A stretch of 32,203 bases of DNA, from assembly GCA_903862425.1 (NCBI GenBank), contig CAIOYC010000041.1:1-32203 (forward strand), given 5' to 3'. Position numbers and translations under genes: made by a program. The stretch is from an uncultured Caulobacterales bacterium (GTDB lineage Bacteria; Pseudomonadota; Alphaproteobacteria; Caulobacterales; Caulobacteraceae). The notes under the pieces are model-generated. The model ran no database searches and had not been told where the DNA came from. It saw nothing but the letters and a program-made list of their open reading frames with translations. Positions 1 through 9,145 of the stretch are shown here, one piece after another (the first letter of the stretch is position 1; the number at the start of each line of letters is the position of its first letter).

Positions 1-93
1 AGCCTTGTCTGACTTTGGGAACGTCTGGAATCGGGTTGCAAACCGACCGACGCGAACGCTTCTGGTGTAAAACGCCGCCGCCGGAATAAGCCT

Positions 94-167
94 TGGAGCG
101 GGCGGCGGGAATCGAACCCGCACGAAAAGCTTGGGAAGCTTTCAGGCTACCACTACATCACGCCCGC
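94..167 (-). tRNA. tRNA-Gly (anticodon CCC)
   Basis: Read on the minus strand, a full cloverleaf is visible. The 7-bp acceptor stem GCGGGCG/CGCCCGC is closed by 161-167 and 98-104. The anticodon arm has stem AAAGC/GCTTT and loop TTCCCAA, so the anticodon is CCC. The T arm contains GGTTCGATTCC. The discriminator base is U and CCA is encoded at 94-96. The anticodon decodes GGG as glycine. No neighbouring RNA gene is seen. Confidence 0.95.
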
Positions 168-208
168 GCCGGGACCGGCCGATCGAGGTCGGCGGCCCGA
201 GGGTCGGG

Positions 209-237
209 CTTCTAGCGCACCGGGCGGATCGTGTCAC
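209..237 (-). promoter_or_regulatory. Candidate housekeeping promoter of tRNA-Gly
   Basis: On the minus strand GTGACAC (231-237) is followed after 14 bases by GCTAGAAG (209-216). This resembles the published Caulobacter housekeeping pattern TTGACGS-N10-14-GCTANAWC. The -10 element lies about 42 bases upstream of the mature tRNA 5' end, leaving room for a short precursor leader. It is a pattern match only. Confidence 0.45.
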
Positions 238-332
238 GAGGGCAGCGGCGCGCGCAACAGCGGCGCTTTACCCGCCGTCTGTGTCGCCGCGGACAATGAA
301 GCGCCGCAGTCTTCGTGCTATCCAGACGCTCC

Positions 333-1355
333 ATGAGCGTCACGCACACCCACCACGATCACGGCCCCAGACAAGGCCACGGCCATCACGACCATGCGGG
401 GCACGACCACGGCCATTCGCATGCGCATGATGATCACGGGCATGGGCGCTCCCACGGACACGGCCACCATCACCACGCCCCGACCGACTTCGGGCCGCGC
501 TTCGCCCTCGGCGCCCTGCTGAACATCGGCTTCGTGGCGGCGGAGGCGGTCTATGGCGTGCTCGGCCACTCCCTCGCCCTGCTGGCCGACGCCGGGCATA
601 ATCTCGGCGACGTGCTGGGCCTGCTGGCCGCCTTCGCCGCCGCGACCCTGGCCAAGCGCGGCCCATCGCAGCGCTATACCTACGGGCTCGGCTCCACCTC
701 CATGCTGGCCGCCCTGTTCAACGCCGTCCTGCTGCTGGTGATCACCGGCGGCGTGGCGTGGGAGGCGATCCGCCGGTTTTTCTCGCCCGAGCCGGTGGGC
801 GGGGTGACGGTCATGGCCGTGGCGGCGGTGGGCATCCTGATCAACGGGGCGACGGCCCTGATGTTCGTCTCCGGCCGCAAGGACGACCTGAATGTGCGCG
901 CCGCCTTCCAGCACATGCTCGGCGACGCTTTAGTGGCGGCGGGCGTAGTGGTGGCGGGCGGGCTGATCCTGCTCACCCGTTTCGTCTGGATCGACCCGGT
1001 GGTCAGCCTGGTAGTCTCGGCCATCATCGTCTGGGGCACCTGGGGCACCTTGAAGGAAAGCCTCGATATGGTGCTGCACGCGGTGCCGCCGGGGATCGAC
1101 CCGGACAAGGTGCGCGGCTTCCTGGCCGAATGCCCGGGTGTCGAAACCCTTCACGACCTGCACATCTGGCCGACCTCCACCACCGAGACCGCCCTGACCG
1201 CTCACCTGGTGATGCCGAGCGGCCATCCGGGCGACGCCATGCTGGCCGAGCTCTGCCACGAGCTGAAGCACCGCTTCCGCATCGGGCACGCCACGTTCCA
1301 GGTGGAGACCGGCGGCATCGTCGCCTGTTCGCTCGAGCCTGAAAATAGGGTATGA
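333..1355 (+). CDS. Cation diffusion facilitator (CDF) metal exporter, His-rich N-terminus
   Basis: The 340-residue protein belongs to the CDF family of proton-coupled efflux pumps for Zn2+ and similar divalent metals in the inner membrane. The first ~49 residues hold 21 histidines, a presumed cytoplasmic metal-binding tail. Six hydrophobic segments follow, with the two family metal-site motifs AGHNLGD (second segment) and HMLGD (fifth segment). A soluble C-terminal domain includes LHDLHIW. I chose ATG 333 because the upstream GTG at 315 adds only LSRRS-type residues outside the family pattern. Neither start has a good ribosome site. An HD-domain gene follows 48 bases later. Substrate (Zn, Co, Ni or Cd) cannot be decided from sequence; CzcD, ZitB and DmeF are the nearest named types. 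Confidence 0.9.
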   Translation: MSVTHTHHDHGPRQGHGHHDHAGHDHGHSHAHDDHGHGRSHGHGHHHHAPTDFGPRFALGALLNIGFVAAEAVYGVLGHSLALLADAGHNLGDVLGLLAAFAAATLAKRGPSQRYTYGLGSTSMLAALFNAVLLLVITGGVAWEAIRRFFSPEPVGGVTVMAVAAVGILINGATALMFVSGRKDDLNVRAAFQHMLGDALVAAGVVVAGGLILLTRFVWIDPVVSLVVSAIIVWGTWGTLKESLDMVLHAVPPGIDPDKVRGFLAECPGVETLHDLHIWPTSTTETALTAHLVMPSGHPGDAMLAELCHELKHRFRIGHATFQVETGGIVACSLEPENRV

Positions 1356-1403
1356 CGGACTGAAGACGCCTGAAGAAGGCGCTCAAACCAGGAGGAGACC
1401 GAG

Positions 1404-2015
1404 ATGGCCGACGGCGCGCACGGGATCGAAGACACCGCGAAGTTCACCGCCATGGCGGACGGCACCCTGGCCGACTGGCAGATCATCGGCCGCCACGCCG
1501 GCGCCTTTCAGCGCGGCCTGCCCGAGCGGGTTCTGACCCATCTGAAGCTGCTCGACGGCGATTTCGGCGGCTATCCCGTGGACCGGCTTGAGCACTCGGT
1601 CCAGACCGCCACCCGCGCCCACCGCGCCGGCATGGACGAGGAATACGTGGTCTGCGCCCTGCTGCATGACATCGGCGACACCCTGGGCAGCGCCAACCAC
1701 GCGGATATCGGCGCGGCGATCCTCAAGCCCTACGTTTCCGAGCAGAACCACTGGATGCTGGAGAACCACGGCATCTTCCAGGGCTACTACTTCTTCGACT
1801 ATCTCGGCCTCGACAAGAACATGCGCGACAAGTTCAAGGGGCATCCCTGGTACGAGTACACGGCGCAGTTCTGCCACCTGTACGACCAGTCCGCCTTCGA
1901 CCCGAACTACGACTCTATGCCGCTCGAGGCGTTCGAGCCCATGGTGCAGCGGGTGTTCGCCACGGTGAAGAACTCCATCTACCGCAAGCCCACCGGCCAG
2001 ATGGCCGTCGAATAG
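1404..2015 (+). CDS. HD-domain protein, PhnZ/MIOX-like (possible diiron oxygenase)
   Basis: The 203-residue protein has an HD-fold metal site: histidine in LEHSVQTA near residue 60, the HD pair in ALLHDIGD near residue 90, and further histidines in SANHADIGA and LENHGIFQG. This spacing resembles PhnZ/TmpB and myo-inositol oxygenase, which are mixed-valent diiron oxygenases, more than the common HD phosphohydrolases. I infer the oxygenase kinship from motif layout alone. No phosphonate or inositol genes lie nearby, so the substrate is unknown. A strong ribosome site AGGAGG (1391-1396) precedes the ATG. It follows the metal exporter in the same direction and could be cotranscribed with it. Confidence 0.7.
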   Translation: MADGAHGIEDTAKFTAMADGTLADWQIIGRHAGAFQRGLPERVLTHLKLLDGDFGGYPVDRLEHSVQTATRAHRAGMDEEYVVCALLHDIGDTLGSANHADIGAAILKPYVSEQNHWMLENHGIFQGYYFFDYLGLDKNMRDKFKGHPWYEYTAQFCHLYDQSAFDPNYDSMPLEAFEPMVQRVFATVKNSIYRKPTGQMAVE

Positions 2016-2043
2016 GGCGCAAGGCCCCCAAAACGGCGCGGAA

Positions 2044-2083
2044 CGCTTGCGTTGCAGGCCCAGAGGCCTCGCTTTCGCAAGCG
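2044..2083. repeat. Two-tier inverted repeat downstream of the HD gene
   Basis: The outer arms CGCTTGCG (2044-2051) and CGCAAGCG (2076-2083) are perfect. They enclose a second perfect hairpin, AGGCC (2056-2060) and GGCCT (2065-2069). There is no T-tract on either strand, so it is not a classical intrinsic terminator. It could still stabilise the 3' end of the upstream transcript or be a dispersed repeat. The rest of 2016-2228 shows nothing I can name. Confidence 0.5.
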
Positions 2084-2228
2084 GTCGGTCGGTTCGGCCA
2101 AGCTTGCGATCCAGATCAAGACGCCGCCCCTGGCGCCCTTGTTGCAGCGCAGCGCGTGACTCTGACGCAATAAGTTGTTAGGTGATCCTTAGTCCGCGCC
2201 GTTCGGCGAGCCTCCCCGTGTATTTGAA

Positions 2229-3434
2229 ATGAAACCCAGCCTGACCGCTGTCGGCGGCGCGATGAAGCTCGGCTTCTTCGTGTCCGGCCTTACCATCGCC
2301 TCCCTCGCCGCGCGCTTTGCGACCGCGGACGTGGCCCCAGGCGTGCAGCGGCAGGCTGAAGTGCGCGCCCTGGCCCAGAAGCTGGACGGCAGGTTCTCGA
2401 ACGACACGCTGCGCAAACTGTTCGACGCGCAGAACAATCCCATGTTCGGCCGCTTCGATCCCGGCGCGAAGCATGCGCCGGACTTCGCCGCCATCCACAT
2501 CTTCGAGGGCGCGGCGCCGAACCTGCGCCTGTTCGAGTTGCCTCCGTCGAGCGCCCAGGCGGTGAACGCTGGTGTGCCGTTTTCGCTCGATCCCAACCCG
2601 CCGGCCAAGCCTTTCGTCCTGACCGGCTCGGCCGAGGACAAGGCCAACGCCCTCACCTGTATGACCCAGGCGATCTATTACGAAGCCGGGTTCGAGCCGG
2701 GCACGGGCCAGCAGGCCGTGGCCCAGGTGGTGCTGAACCGCATGCGCCACCCGATCTTCCCGCACTCGGTCTGTGGCGTGGTCTATCAGGGCGCGGCGCA
2801 GAAGACGGGCTGCCAGTTCTCCTTCACCTGCGACGGTTCGCTGGCCAAGAAGCCCAATCAGGCGGCCTGGGATCGCGCCCGTTATGTCGCCGAGCAGGCG
2901 CTGAACGGCTATGTGATGAAGCAGGTCGGCGGCGCGACCCACTATCATACCCAATGGATCGTGCCGTGGTGGCAACCCACCGTGGCCAAGGTGGCCCAGG
3001 TCGGGGCGCACATCTTCTATCGCTGGCCGGGCACGCTCGGCCTGCCGGGCGCCTTCAACGCCCGCTACGCTAGCAACGAGCGCATGGTCGCCACGCCGAA
3101 CAGTCCTGAACTGGCCACCCCGGTTCACGACATCGACGGCCGCGTCCATGCCGAGATCATGCTGGCCGACAACGCCGCCCAGCCTCCGCAGACCCCGCGT
3201 GAACGCCTTCTGGCGCTGGGCGCCAAGGGTCAGCTCGGTGAGAACACTGAAGGCGCCTCGCAACAGGCGCCGGCCGCCTCTACCTCGCACGTGATCGAGA
3301 AGGTGACCCTCGCCGCCGCCGATCTGCAGACATCCGCTGCGCCGGACATGAAGGTGGACAGCCACATCCAGCCGACCATGACCCCGCGTTCGGCCAATTT
3401 CAGCTGCATGAGCGCCACCTGCTCGCGCTGGTGA
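2229..3434 (+). CDS. SleB-type cell wall hydrolase (Hydrolase_2 domain)
   Basis: The 401-residue exported protein has a central Hydrolase_2 (SleB/CwlJ-like) domain at about residues 140-245. Signs are the conserved block beginning CMTQAIYYEAG, followed by AVAQVVLNR, then CGVVYQG and CQFSFTCDG. The glutamate in YYEAG is the expected catalytic acid. Family members cut peptidoglycan glycan strands. The N-terminus has a hydrophobic signal-like stretch at about residues 14-30, which would place it in the periplasm. The C-terminal ~130 residues are low in recognisable domains. The ATG at 2229 lacks a clear ribosome site. An in-frame ATG at 2262 would give a more compact signal peptide and is an alternative start. 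Confidence 0.85.
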   Translation: MKPSLTAVGGAMKLGFFVSGLTIASLAARFATADVAPGVQRQAEVRALAQKLDGRFSNDTLRKLFDAQNNPMFGRFDPGAKHAPDFAAIHIFEGAAPNLRLFELPPSSAQAVNAGVPFSLDPNPPAKPFVLTGSAEDKANALTCMTQAIYYEAGFEPGTGQQAVAQVVLNRMRHPIFPHSVCGVVYQGAAQKTGCQFSFTCDGSLAKKPNQAAWDRARYVAEQALNGYVMKQVGGATHYHTQWIVPWWQPTVAKVAQVGAHIFYRWPGTLGLPGAFNARYASNERMVATPNSPELATPVHDIDGRVHAEIMLADNAAQPPQTPRERLLALGAKGQLGENTEGASQQAPAASTSHVIEKVTLAAADLQTSAAPDMKVDSHIQPTMTPRSANFSCMSATCSRW

Positions 3435-3463
3435 GGACGGCGCTGGCGGGCTAAGGTTCGTCC

Positions 3464-4390
3464 ATGCCGTTAGACGCCTTCACCAACATCTTCGCGGGCA
3501 ATCCGCTGGACCGCGCCAGCGACCGGCGCTCCGACGCCGCCTGGATCGCCGAGCAGATCGCCGGACCGACCACGCTCGCCCTGCCCCTCTGGAACGGCGC
3601 CCCCTTCGTCGAAGACGACGGAAAGGGCGGGGTTCGCCTCGCCTATATCCCGCCCGCCCTCGCCGAGGAGATCGCGGCCGGCGCCGAACGCCTGCTGTTC
3701 CTCGGTCTGTGGAAGGACACGGCGCTGTTCGCCGTCGATCTGGAAGGTCCATCCGATCCCGCCGCCGCACCGCTGAACGGACTCGGCCGTTTCGAGGATC
3801 TTCGAGGTCTGGCCCTGCGCTTGCCGGAGGTGGAGGCCGCCATCGCCGCCACCGCCAAGGGCGTGTTCGAATGGCGCCGCCGTCATCGCCACTGCAGCGT
3901 CTGCGGTCAGCCGTCAGAGGTGGCGGAGGCGGGCTGGAAGCGGGTCTGCCCGTCCTGCGGCGCCGAGCACTTCCCGCGCACGGACCCGGTCGCAATCATG
4001 CTCCCCGCGCACGAAGATCGCTGCCTGCTCGGCCGCCAGGCAGTCTGGCCCAAGGGCATGTGGTCGGCCCTGGCCGGCTTCATCGAGCCGGGCGAAACCA
4101 TCGAGGAAGGCTGCGCCCGTGAACTGAAGGAAGAGGCGGGGCTCGACGCGGTGTCGGTGCGCTACCACTCGACCCAGCCCTGGCCCTACCCTTCCTCGCT
4201 GATGATCGGCCTGCTGGCCGAGGTGGCGGAGGGTGAGGCCGCGCCGAGCGACACGGAGCTTGAAGCCGTGCGCTGGTTTACCCGCGACGAGGCCCGCGCC
4301 CTGATCGAGGGCAAGCTGGAGGGCGCCTTCGCCCCGCCGCGCCTCGCCATCGCCCACCAGCTGATCAAAGCCTGGGTCGAAGGGTTCTAG
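3464..4390 (+). CDS. nudC: NAD(H) pyrophosphatase / RNA deNADding Nudix hydrolase NudC
   Basis: The 308-residue protein hydrolyses NADH to NMNH and AMP. Homologues also remove NAD caps from RNA. A four-cysteine zinc ribbon is at residues 144, 147, 162 and 165. The Nudix box GX5EX7REUXEEXGU is complete at residues 205-227 (GFIEPGE ... RELKEEAGL). Just after it comes the NudC signature STQPWPYP at about 236-243, the NADH-specific SQPWPFPxS motif with one conservative change. The N-terminal domain (about 1-135) is typical of this family. It starts 29 bases after the hydrolase gene and converges with the efflux operon, whose end is 3 bases away. I see no terminator between them. Confidence 0.95.
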   Translation: MPLDAFTNIFAGNPLDRASDRRSDAAWIAEQIAGPTTLALPLWNGAPFVEDDGKGGVRLAYIPPALAEEIAAGAERLLFLGLWKDTALFAVDLEGPSDPAAAPLNGLGRFEDLRGLALRLPEVEAAIAATAKGVFEWRRRHRHCSVCGQPSEVAEAGWKRVCPSCGAEHFPRTDPVAIMLPAHEDRCLLGRQAVWPKGMWSALAGFIEPGETIEEGCARELKEEAGLDAVSVRYHSTQPWPYPSSLMIGLLAEVAEGEAAPSDTELEAVRWFTRDEARALIEGKLEGAFAPPRLAIAHQLIKAWVEGF

Positions 4391-4393
4391 ACC

Positions 4394-5881
4394 TTATAGT
4401 TTTGGGACCGGCGCGCCCTGCCAGCCGCCGCCGAGCGCCTTGAACACCGCCACCTGATCGTCGGCCAGCGACTGATCCGAGGCCGCCAGCGACTGCTCGG
4501 CGGAGATCAGGGTCTGCTCGGCAGTGATGAGGTCAAGCTGGCTGATCGTACCGGCGGTGAAACGGGCCTGCACGAGGTTGAAAGCGGTGCGGCTGGCGTC
4601 GCGCGCCCGCACCAGGGCGGCGTTGCGGCGCAGTTCCCCGCCGTAGGTGGCCAGGGCCTGTTCGGTCTCCTTCAACGCGGTCAGCATGGTTCCGTCGAAG
4701 CTGGCCAGAGCGGCCTGTGCACTGGCCTTGGCCTCGCGGATACGGGCGCGGGCGGCGAGGATGTTGGGGAAGTTCCAGCTGATGAGCGGGCCAATGCCGA
4801 AGGTGGACGCGCCATAGGAGAACAGGTTCGAGCCCTTGCCCGCCGTGCCGATGGAGCCGCCGAGGCTGACGCTGGGATAGAGGTCGGCGGTGGCGACGCC
4901 GATGCGCGCAGTCTCCGCCGCCAGGGTGCGCTCGGCCTCGCGCACATCCGGTCGGCGCAGGAGCAGCGCCGTGCCGTCGCCGACCGGGATCGGCGAGCCC
5001 AGGCGCGGCGGAGCGGTGCAGCGGGTGGCCTCCTGCGGCGCATCCTTCGGCGCCACGCCGAGCAGGGCGGCGAGGGCGAACAGGTTGGCGGCGCGGTTGC
5101 CCTCAAGCGTGGGGATGGTCGCGCGCGCCTGCTCCAGCACGGTCTCCGCCCGCGCCTGCTCAAGAGCCGAGAGGGTCCCGGCGGTGAACTGCAGCTTGGT
5201 GAGATCGTAGGTCGACTGGGCGAGCTTGAGGTTGCGCTCGGCCACGTCGAGTTGCTGCGCGTAGGCGCAGCCATCCACATAGGCCTTGGCCACGTCGGAC
5301 ACGACGGTGATCAGCACCGCATCGCGCGCCGCCTCGGTGCTCTGGGCGTCGGCGCGGGCGGCTTCGATGTTACGGCGGACGCGGCCGAACAGATCGACCT
5401 CGTAATTCATGTCGAACCCGGCCTGATAGATCCAGCCCGCGTGCGCGGTGGTCGGTCCGAAGGCGGCGGTATTGGCGGTGGGCACGCCGGCCAGGGCCTG
5501 CTGCTCGGCCGCCGCGGCGCCGGCGTTGCCGTTGGCGGTGCTGCTCCGGCCATAGGTGGCGCCGGCGCTGAGCGTGGTGGACGGGAACAGGCCCGAACGC
5601 GCTTCGCTGAGCGTGGCGCGCGACAGGGCGAGATTGGCCTCGGCGCGGCGTAGATCGGTATTGGCGGCGAGCGCCTTCTGAATCAGTCCGTTCAGCGTGG
5701 CGTCGTCGTACAGGTGCCACCAGTCGTCGCGCGGGACGGTGGTCGCGGCGCCGGCCGTTTCGGTGGAGACGAATGCGCCGTCCGCGTGCGGGATGGGCGA
5801 CGGCTGGCGATAGTTGGGACCGACGGCGCAGGCGGACAGCGCCAGGCTCGTCGCCGCCACGGAGACAAACAGCCGCCTCAT
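4394..5881 (-). CDS. RND efflux outer membrane lipoprotein, NodT/OprM family
   Basis: The 495-residue protein is the outer membrane channel of the tripartite pump encoded by this operon. The N-terminus has a lipoprotein signal with cysteine in LALSACAVG (lipobox, Cys18). The usual family opening GPNYRQP follows, then two repeats of the outer membrane efflux domain rich in long helices. It overlaps the pump gene by 4 bases (ATGA at 5878-5881), so translation is probably coupled. It is the last gene of the operon. Export substrates cannot be read from the sequence. Confidence 0.93.
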   Translation of the reverse strand: MRRLFVSVAATSLALSACAVGPNYRQPSPIPHADGAFVSTETAGAATTVPRDDWWHLYDDATLNGLIQKALAANTDLRRAEANLALSRATLSEARSGLFPSTTLSAGATYGRSSTANGNAGAAAAEQQALAGVPTANTAAFGPTTAHAGWIYQAGFDMNYEVDLFGRVRRNIEAARADAQSTEAARDAVLITVVSDVAKAYVDGCAYAQQLDVAERNLKLAQSTYDLTKLQFTAGTLSALEQARAETVLEQARATIPTLEGNRAANLFALAALLGVAPKDAPQEATRCTAPPRLGSPIPVGDGTALLLRRPDVREAERTLAAETARIGVATADLYPSVSLGGSIGTAGKGSNLFSYGASTFGIGPLISWNFPNILAARARIREAKASAQAALASFDGTMLTALKETEQALATYGGELRRNAALVRARDASRTAFNLVQARFTAGTISQLDLITAEQTLISAEQSLAASDQSLADDQVAVFKALGGGWQGAPVPKL

Positions 5882-8800
5882 GTTTGCGGCTCCGGTTCGG
5901 CGTCCGGCGCGCGCGGAACGGCCTCGGTAGTCGGCACCGGTGGCTTGGCGGCGGGGGGCTTGGGCAAAAGATCAGAGAGGTTGCGGCACACCACATAGAA
6001 GACTGGGGTGAACAGCAGGCCGAACACCGTCACCCCGATCATGCCGAAGAAGACCGCCACGCCCAGCGCCTGACGCATCTCCGCCCCTGCGCCGCGCGCG
6101 AAGGCGAGCGGGACCACGCCGAGGATGAAGGCGAAGGACGTCATCAGGATGGGACGCAGGCGCGTGCGTCCCGCCTCTTCCGCCGCCTGACGCCGGTCAT
6201 GGCCGTGCTCGATCTCGCCCTGGCGTGCGAACTCCACGATCAGGATGGCGTTCTTGGCGGCGAGGCCGATCAACACCACCAGACCGATCTGGGTCAGGAT
6301 ATTGTTGTCCTGGCCCATAATGGTGACGCCCAGCATGGCGGCCAGCAGGCACATCGGCACGATCAGGATCACCGACAGCGGCAGGGTCACGCTCTCATAG
6401 AGCGCGGCGAGCAGCAGGAAGACGAACACCACGGACATGCCGAACACCAGCACACCGGTATTGCCTGCCGCGCGCTGCTGGTAGGCGATGTCGGTCCATT
6501 CGAAACCGAAGCCTGCGGGAAGGTTCTGTTTGGCCAGCTTCTCCATGCTGTCCAGCGCCGTACCGGAGGAGGCGCCCGGGGCGGCATCGCCTTGGATCTC
6601 CGCGCCGGGGAACAGGTTGTAGCGATAGACCCGGTAGGGGCCGGTCTCGTGCTTGAGCGTGATCAGGGAGCCCAGGGGCACCATGCCGCCGGCGGTGGCG
6701 CGAGTCTTCAGCTGGGCGATGGTGGACTCGTCCTGACGATAGGGACTGTCGGCCTGGGCCAGCACCTCGAAGGTGCGTCCCAGGAAATTGAAGTCGTTGA
6801 CGAAGGTTGAGCCGAGATAGGTCTGCAGGGTGTCGAACACCTCGCTCGACTTGACGCCCAGCGTCTCGGCCTTCTCGCGATCGATGTCGGCATGGATGCG
6901 CGGGGTGCGCGTGTTGAAGGGGCTGAAGGCCTGCCCTACGCCATCATTGCCTGCGGCGGCGGCGGCGAGGCCCTGGGTGGCCTTCTCCAGCGCCGCATAG
7001 CCCGCACCGGCCTGATCCTCGATCACCATCTTGAAGCCGCCGGCCTGGCCGAGACCGCGCACCGGCGGCTGCTGGATCACCCGCACCTCGCCGTCGACGA
7101 TGCCGCCAGTGTTCTTCTTGATGGCGGCGATGATGCTGTCGCCGGACTGGTGGTGCTTCAGCCGCTCCTTGAACGGGGCGAAGATGACGAACATCTGGCC
7201 GGCATTGGCCGAGGTGGTGGAGGTGGTGGCGTCCACGCCGGCATAGACCGAGGCGGCGACCACGCCCGGCGTCGCCAGCGCCCGCTTGGCCACTTCCTGG
7301 ACCACCTTGTCGGTCCTGGCGAGGGAGGTGCCGGGGGGCGTACTGACGCTGACGATCACGTTGCCCTGGTCCTGCAGGGGGATGAAGCCCTGGGGCGTCG
7401 CCGCCAGCCGCCAGCCGGTGAGCAGAAGCAGGCCACCGTAGACCACCAGCATCAGCACCGCCATGCGCACCACCTTGTGCACGATCTTGGCATAGCCGTT
7501 GGAGGTCTTGTCGAAGAAGCCGTTGAACCAGTCGGCGAAGGCGACGAAGGGCTTTTCCCACGGCTTGTGCTGCTTGTGAGCATGCGCCTCGGCGTCGTGG
7601 GACTTCATGATCAGCGCCGCCATGGCGGGCGACAGGGTCAGGGACACGATGAGCGAAATCAGGGTCGCTACGGCGATGGTCAGGGCGAATTGCTGGTAGA
7701 ACTGTCCGGAGATGCCGCTGACGAAGGCGGTCGGCACAAACACCGCCACCAGCACCAGGGCGATGCCGATCAGGGCCCCGCCCACCTCGTCCATGGAGAC
7801 GTGCGCGGCCTCGCGCGGATCGACGCCGTTGCGCAGGTGCCTCTCCACGTTCTCCACCACGACGATGGCGTCATCGACGACGATGCCGATGGCGAGCACG
7901 AGGCCGAACAGGGACAGGTTGTTGAGCGAGAAACCCGCCGCCTTCATCACCGCGAAGGTGCCCACCAGCGAGACCGGAATGGCCAGCACCGGGATCAGCG
8001 AGGCGCGCCAGGTCTGCAGGAAGACCATGACCACGATGACGACGAGAACCAGGGCGATGAACAGGGTCTTGTAGACCTCGTTGATCGATTCCTGCACGAA
8101 CTCGGTCGGGTTGTAGATGATCTTGTAGTCGAGGCCGGGCGGGAAGCTTTGCTTCAGCTTCTCCATGGCGGCGATGACGCCATCGGCGGTCTGCAGGGCG
8201 TTGGTGCCGGGCAGTTGCTGGATCCCGAGCGCAACGGCGGACTGCATGCTCGGCTTGCCGTTCTTGTCGGTGATGCCGAGATAGGCATTGGTGGTGTAGT
8301 CGGCCGCGCCGAGCTCCACGCGCGCGATATCTCCCACGCGGGTCAACCGGCCGTCCGTATCGCGCTTGATGACGATGTCGCTGAATTCCTGCGGCGTGGT
8401 GAGCCGGCCGAGGGTCTGGATCTCCAGCTGGTTGGCCGGACGCGCGCCGTCGAAGGGCGGGGCGCCGACCGAACCGGCCGCCACCTGCACATTGTTGGCG
8501 GAGAGGGCCGAGACCACCTCGTCCACGGTCAGGTTGCGCGCCGCCGCCTTGTCCGGGTCGATCCAGATGCGCATGGAATAGTCGCGCGCGGCGCGGCTGT
8601 TGATGTCGCCGACGCCGTAAACCCGCAGCAGCGGATCACGGATATGCAGGCCCACATAGTTGGCCACGTACTGCTGATCGAGCGAATTGTCCGGCGAGTA
8701 CATGTGCACCGCCATCAGGATGTCCGGCGTCGACTTGCGCACGGTTACGCCGATGTTGCGCACCTCGGCGGGAAGCTGGGCCTCGGCGGCCTGCAGGCGG

Positions 8801-9132
8801 TTCTGCACCAGCACCTGGTCGATATTGAGATCGGTGCCGAGCTTGAACGAGACGGTGATGGTGAGGTGGCCGTCCGCCGTGGCGTTGGACGACATGTAGA
8901 GCATGTTGTCGACGCCGTTGATCTGCTCCTCGATCGGCGTCGCCACCGTATCGGCCAGCACCTCGGCGGAGGCGCCGGGGTAGGTGGCGGTGATGTTCAC
9001 CGTCGGTGGGGCGATCTGCGGGTACTGCGCCACTGGCAGGGTCGGGAAGGCGATGGCCCCGACCAGGGTGATCAGGATCGCCAGCACGGCCGCAAACACC
9101 GGCCGGTCGATGAAGAAGTGAGAAATCTTCAT
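5878..9132 (-). CDS. RND multidrug efflux pump, inner membrane subunit (HAE1 family)
   Basis: The 1,084-residue protein is an AcrB/MexB-type proton-driven transporter. Residues 1-10 (KISHFFIDRP) are the classic HAE1 start. The proton-relay aspartates of segment 4 are present as D420 and D421 in GIVVDDAIVV, and the segment 10 lysine is in GLAAKNAILIVEF. The two large periplasmic loops are present. The length is slightly above AcrB (1,049) because of a Pro/Ala-rich C-terminal tail. It is the middle gene of the operon, 13 bases after the adaptor. The HAE1 subclass transports hydrophobic and amphiphilic compounds rather than metals. Confidence 0.96.
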   Translation of the reverse strand: MKISHFFIDRPVFAAVLAILITLVGAIAFPTLPVAQYPQIAPPTVNITATYPGASAEVLADTVATPIEEQINGVDNMLYMSSNATADGHLTITVSFKLGTDLNIDQVLVQNRLQAAEAQLPAEVRNIGVTVRKSTPDILMAVHMYSPDNSLDQQYVANYVGLHIRDPLLRVYGVGDINSRAARDYSMRIWIDPDKAAARNLTVDEVVSALSANNVQVAAGSVGAPPFDGARPANQLEIQTLGRLTTPQEFSDIVIKRDTDGRLTRVGDIARVELGAADYTTNAYLGITDKNGKPSMQSAVALGIQQLPGTNALQTADGVIAAMEKLKQSFPPGLDYKIIYNPTEFVQESINEVYKTLFIALVLVVIVVMVFLQTWRASLIPVLAIPVSLVGTFAVMKAAGFSLNNLSLFGLVLAIGIVVDDAIVVVENVERHLRNGVDPREAAHVSMDEVGGALIGIALVLVAVFVPTAFVSGISGQFYQQFALTIAVATLISLIVSLTLSPAMAALIMKSHDAEAHAHKQHKPWEKPFVAFADWFNGFFDKTSNGYAKIVHKVVRMAVLMLVVYGGLLLLTGWRLAATPQGFIPLQDQGNVIVSVSTPPGTSLARTDKVVQEVAKRALATPGVVAASVYAGVDATTSTTSANAGQMFVIFAPFKERLKHHQSGDSIIAAIKKNTGGIVDGEVRVIQQPPVRGLGQAGGFKMVIEDQAGAGYAALEKATQGLAAAAAGNDGVGQAFSPFNTRTPRIHADIDREKAETLGVKSSEVFDTLQTYLGSTFVNDFNFLGRTFEVLAQADSPYRQDESTIAQLKTRATAGGMVPLGSLITLKHETGPYRVYRYNLFPGAEIQGDAAPGASSGTALDSMEKLAKQNLPAGFGFEWTDIAYQQRAAGNTGVLVFGMSVVFVFLLLAALYESVTLPLSVILIVPMCLLAAMLGVTIMGQDNNILTQIGLVVLIGLAAKNAILIVEFARQGEIEHGHDRRQAAEEAGRTRLRPILMTSFAFILGVVPLAFARGAGAEMRQALGVAVFFGMIGVTVFGLLFTPVFYVVCRNLSDLLPKPPAAKPPVPTTEAVPRAPDAEPEPQT

Positions 9133-9145
9133 CCGCTAAACCGGC

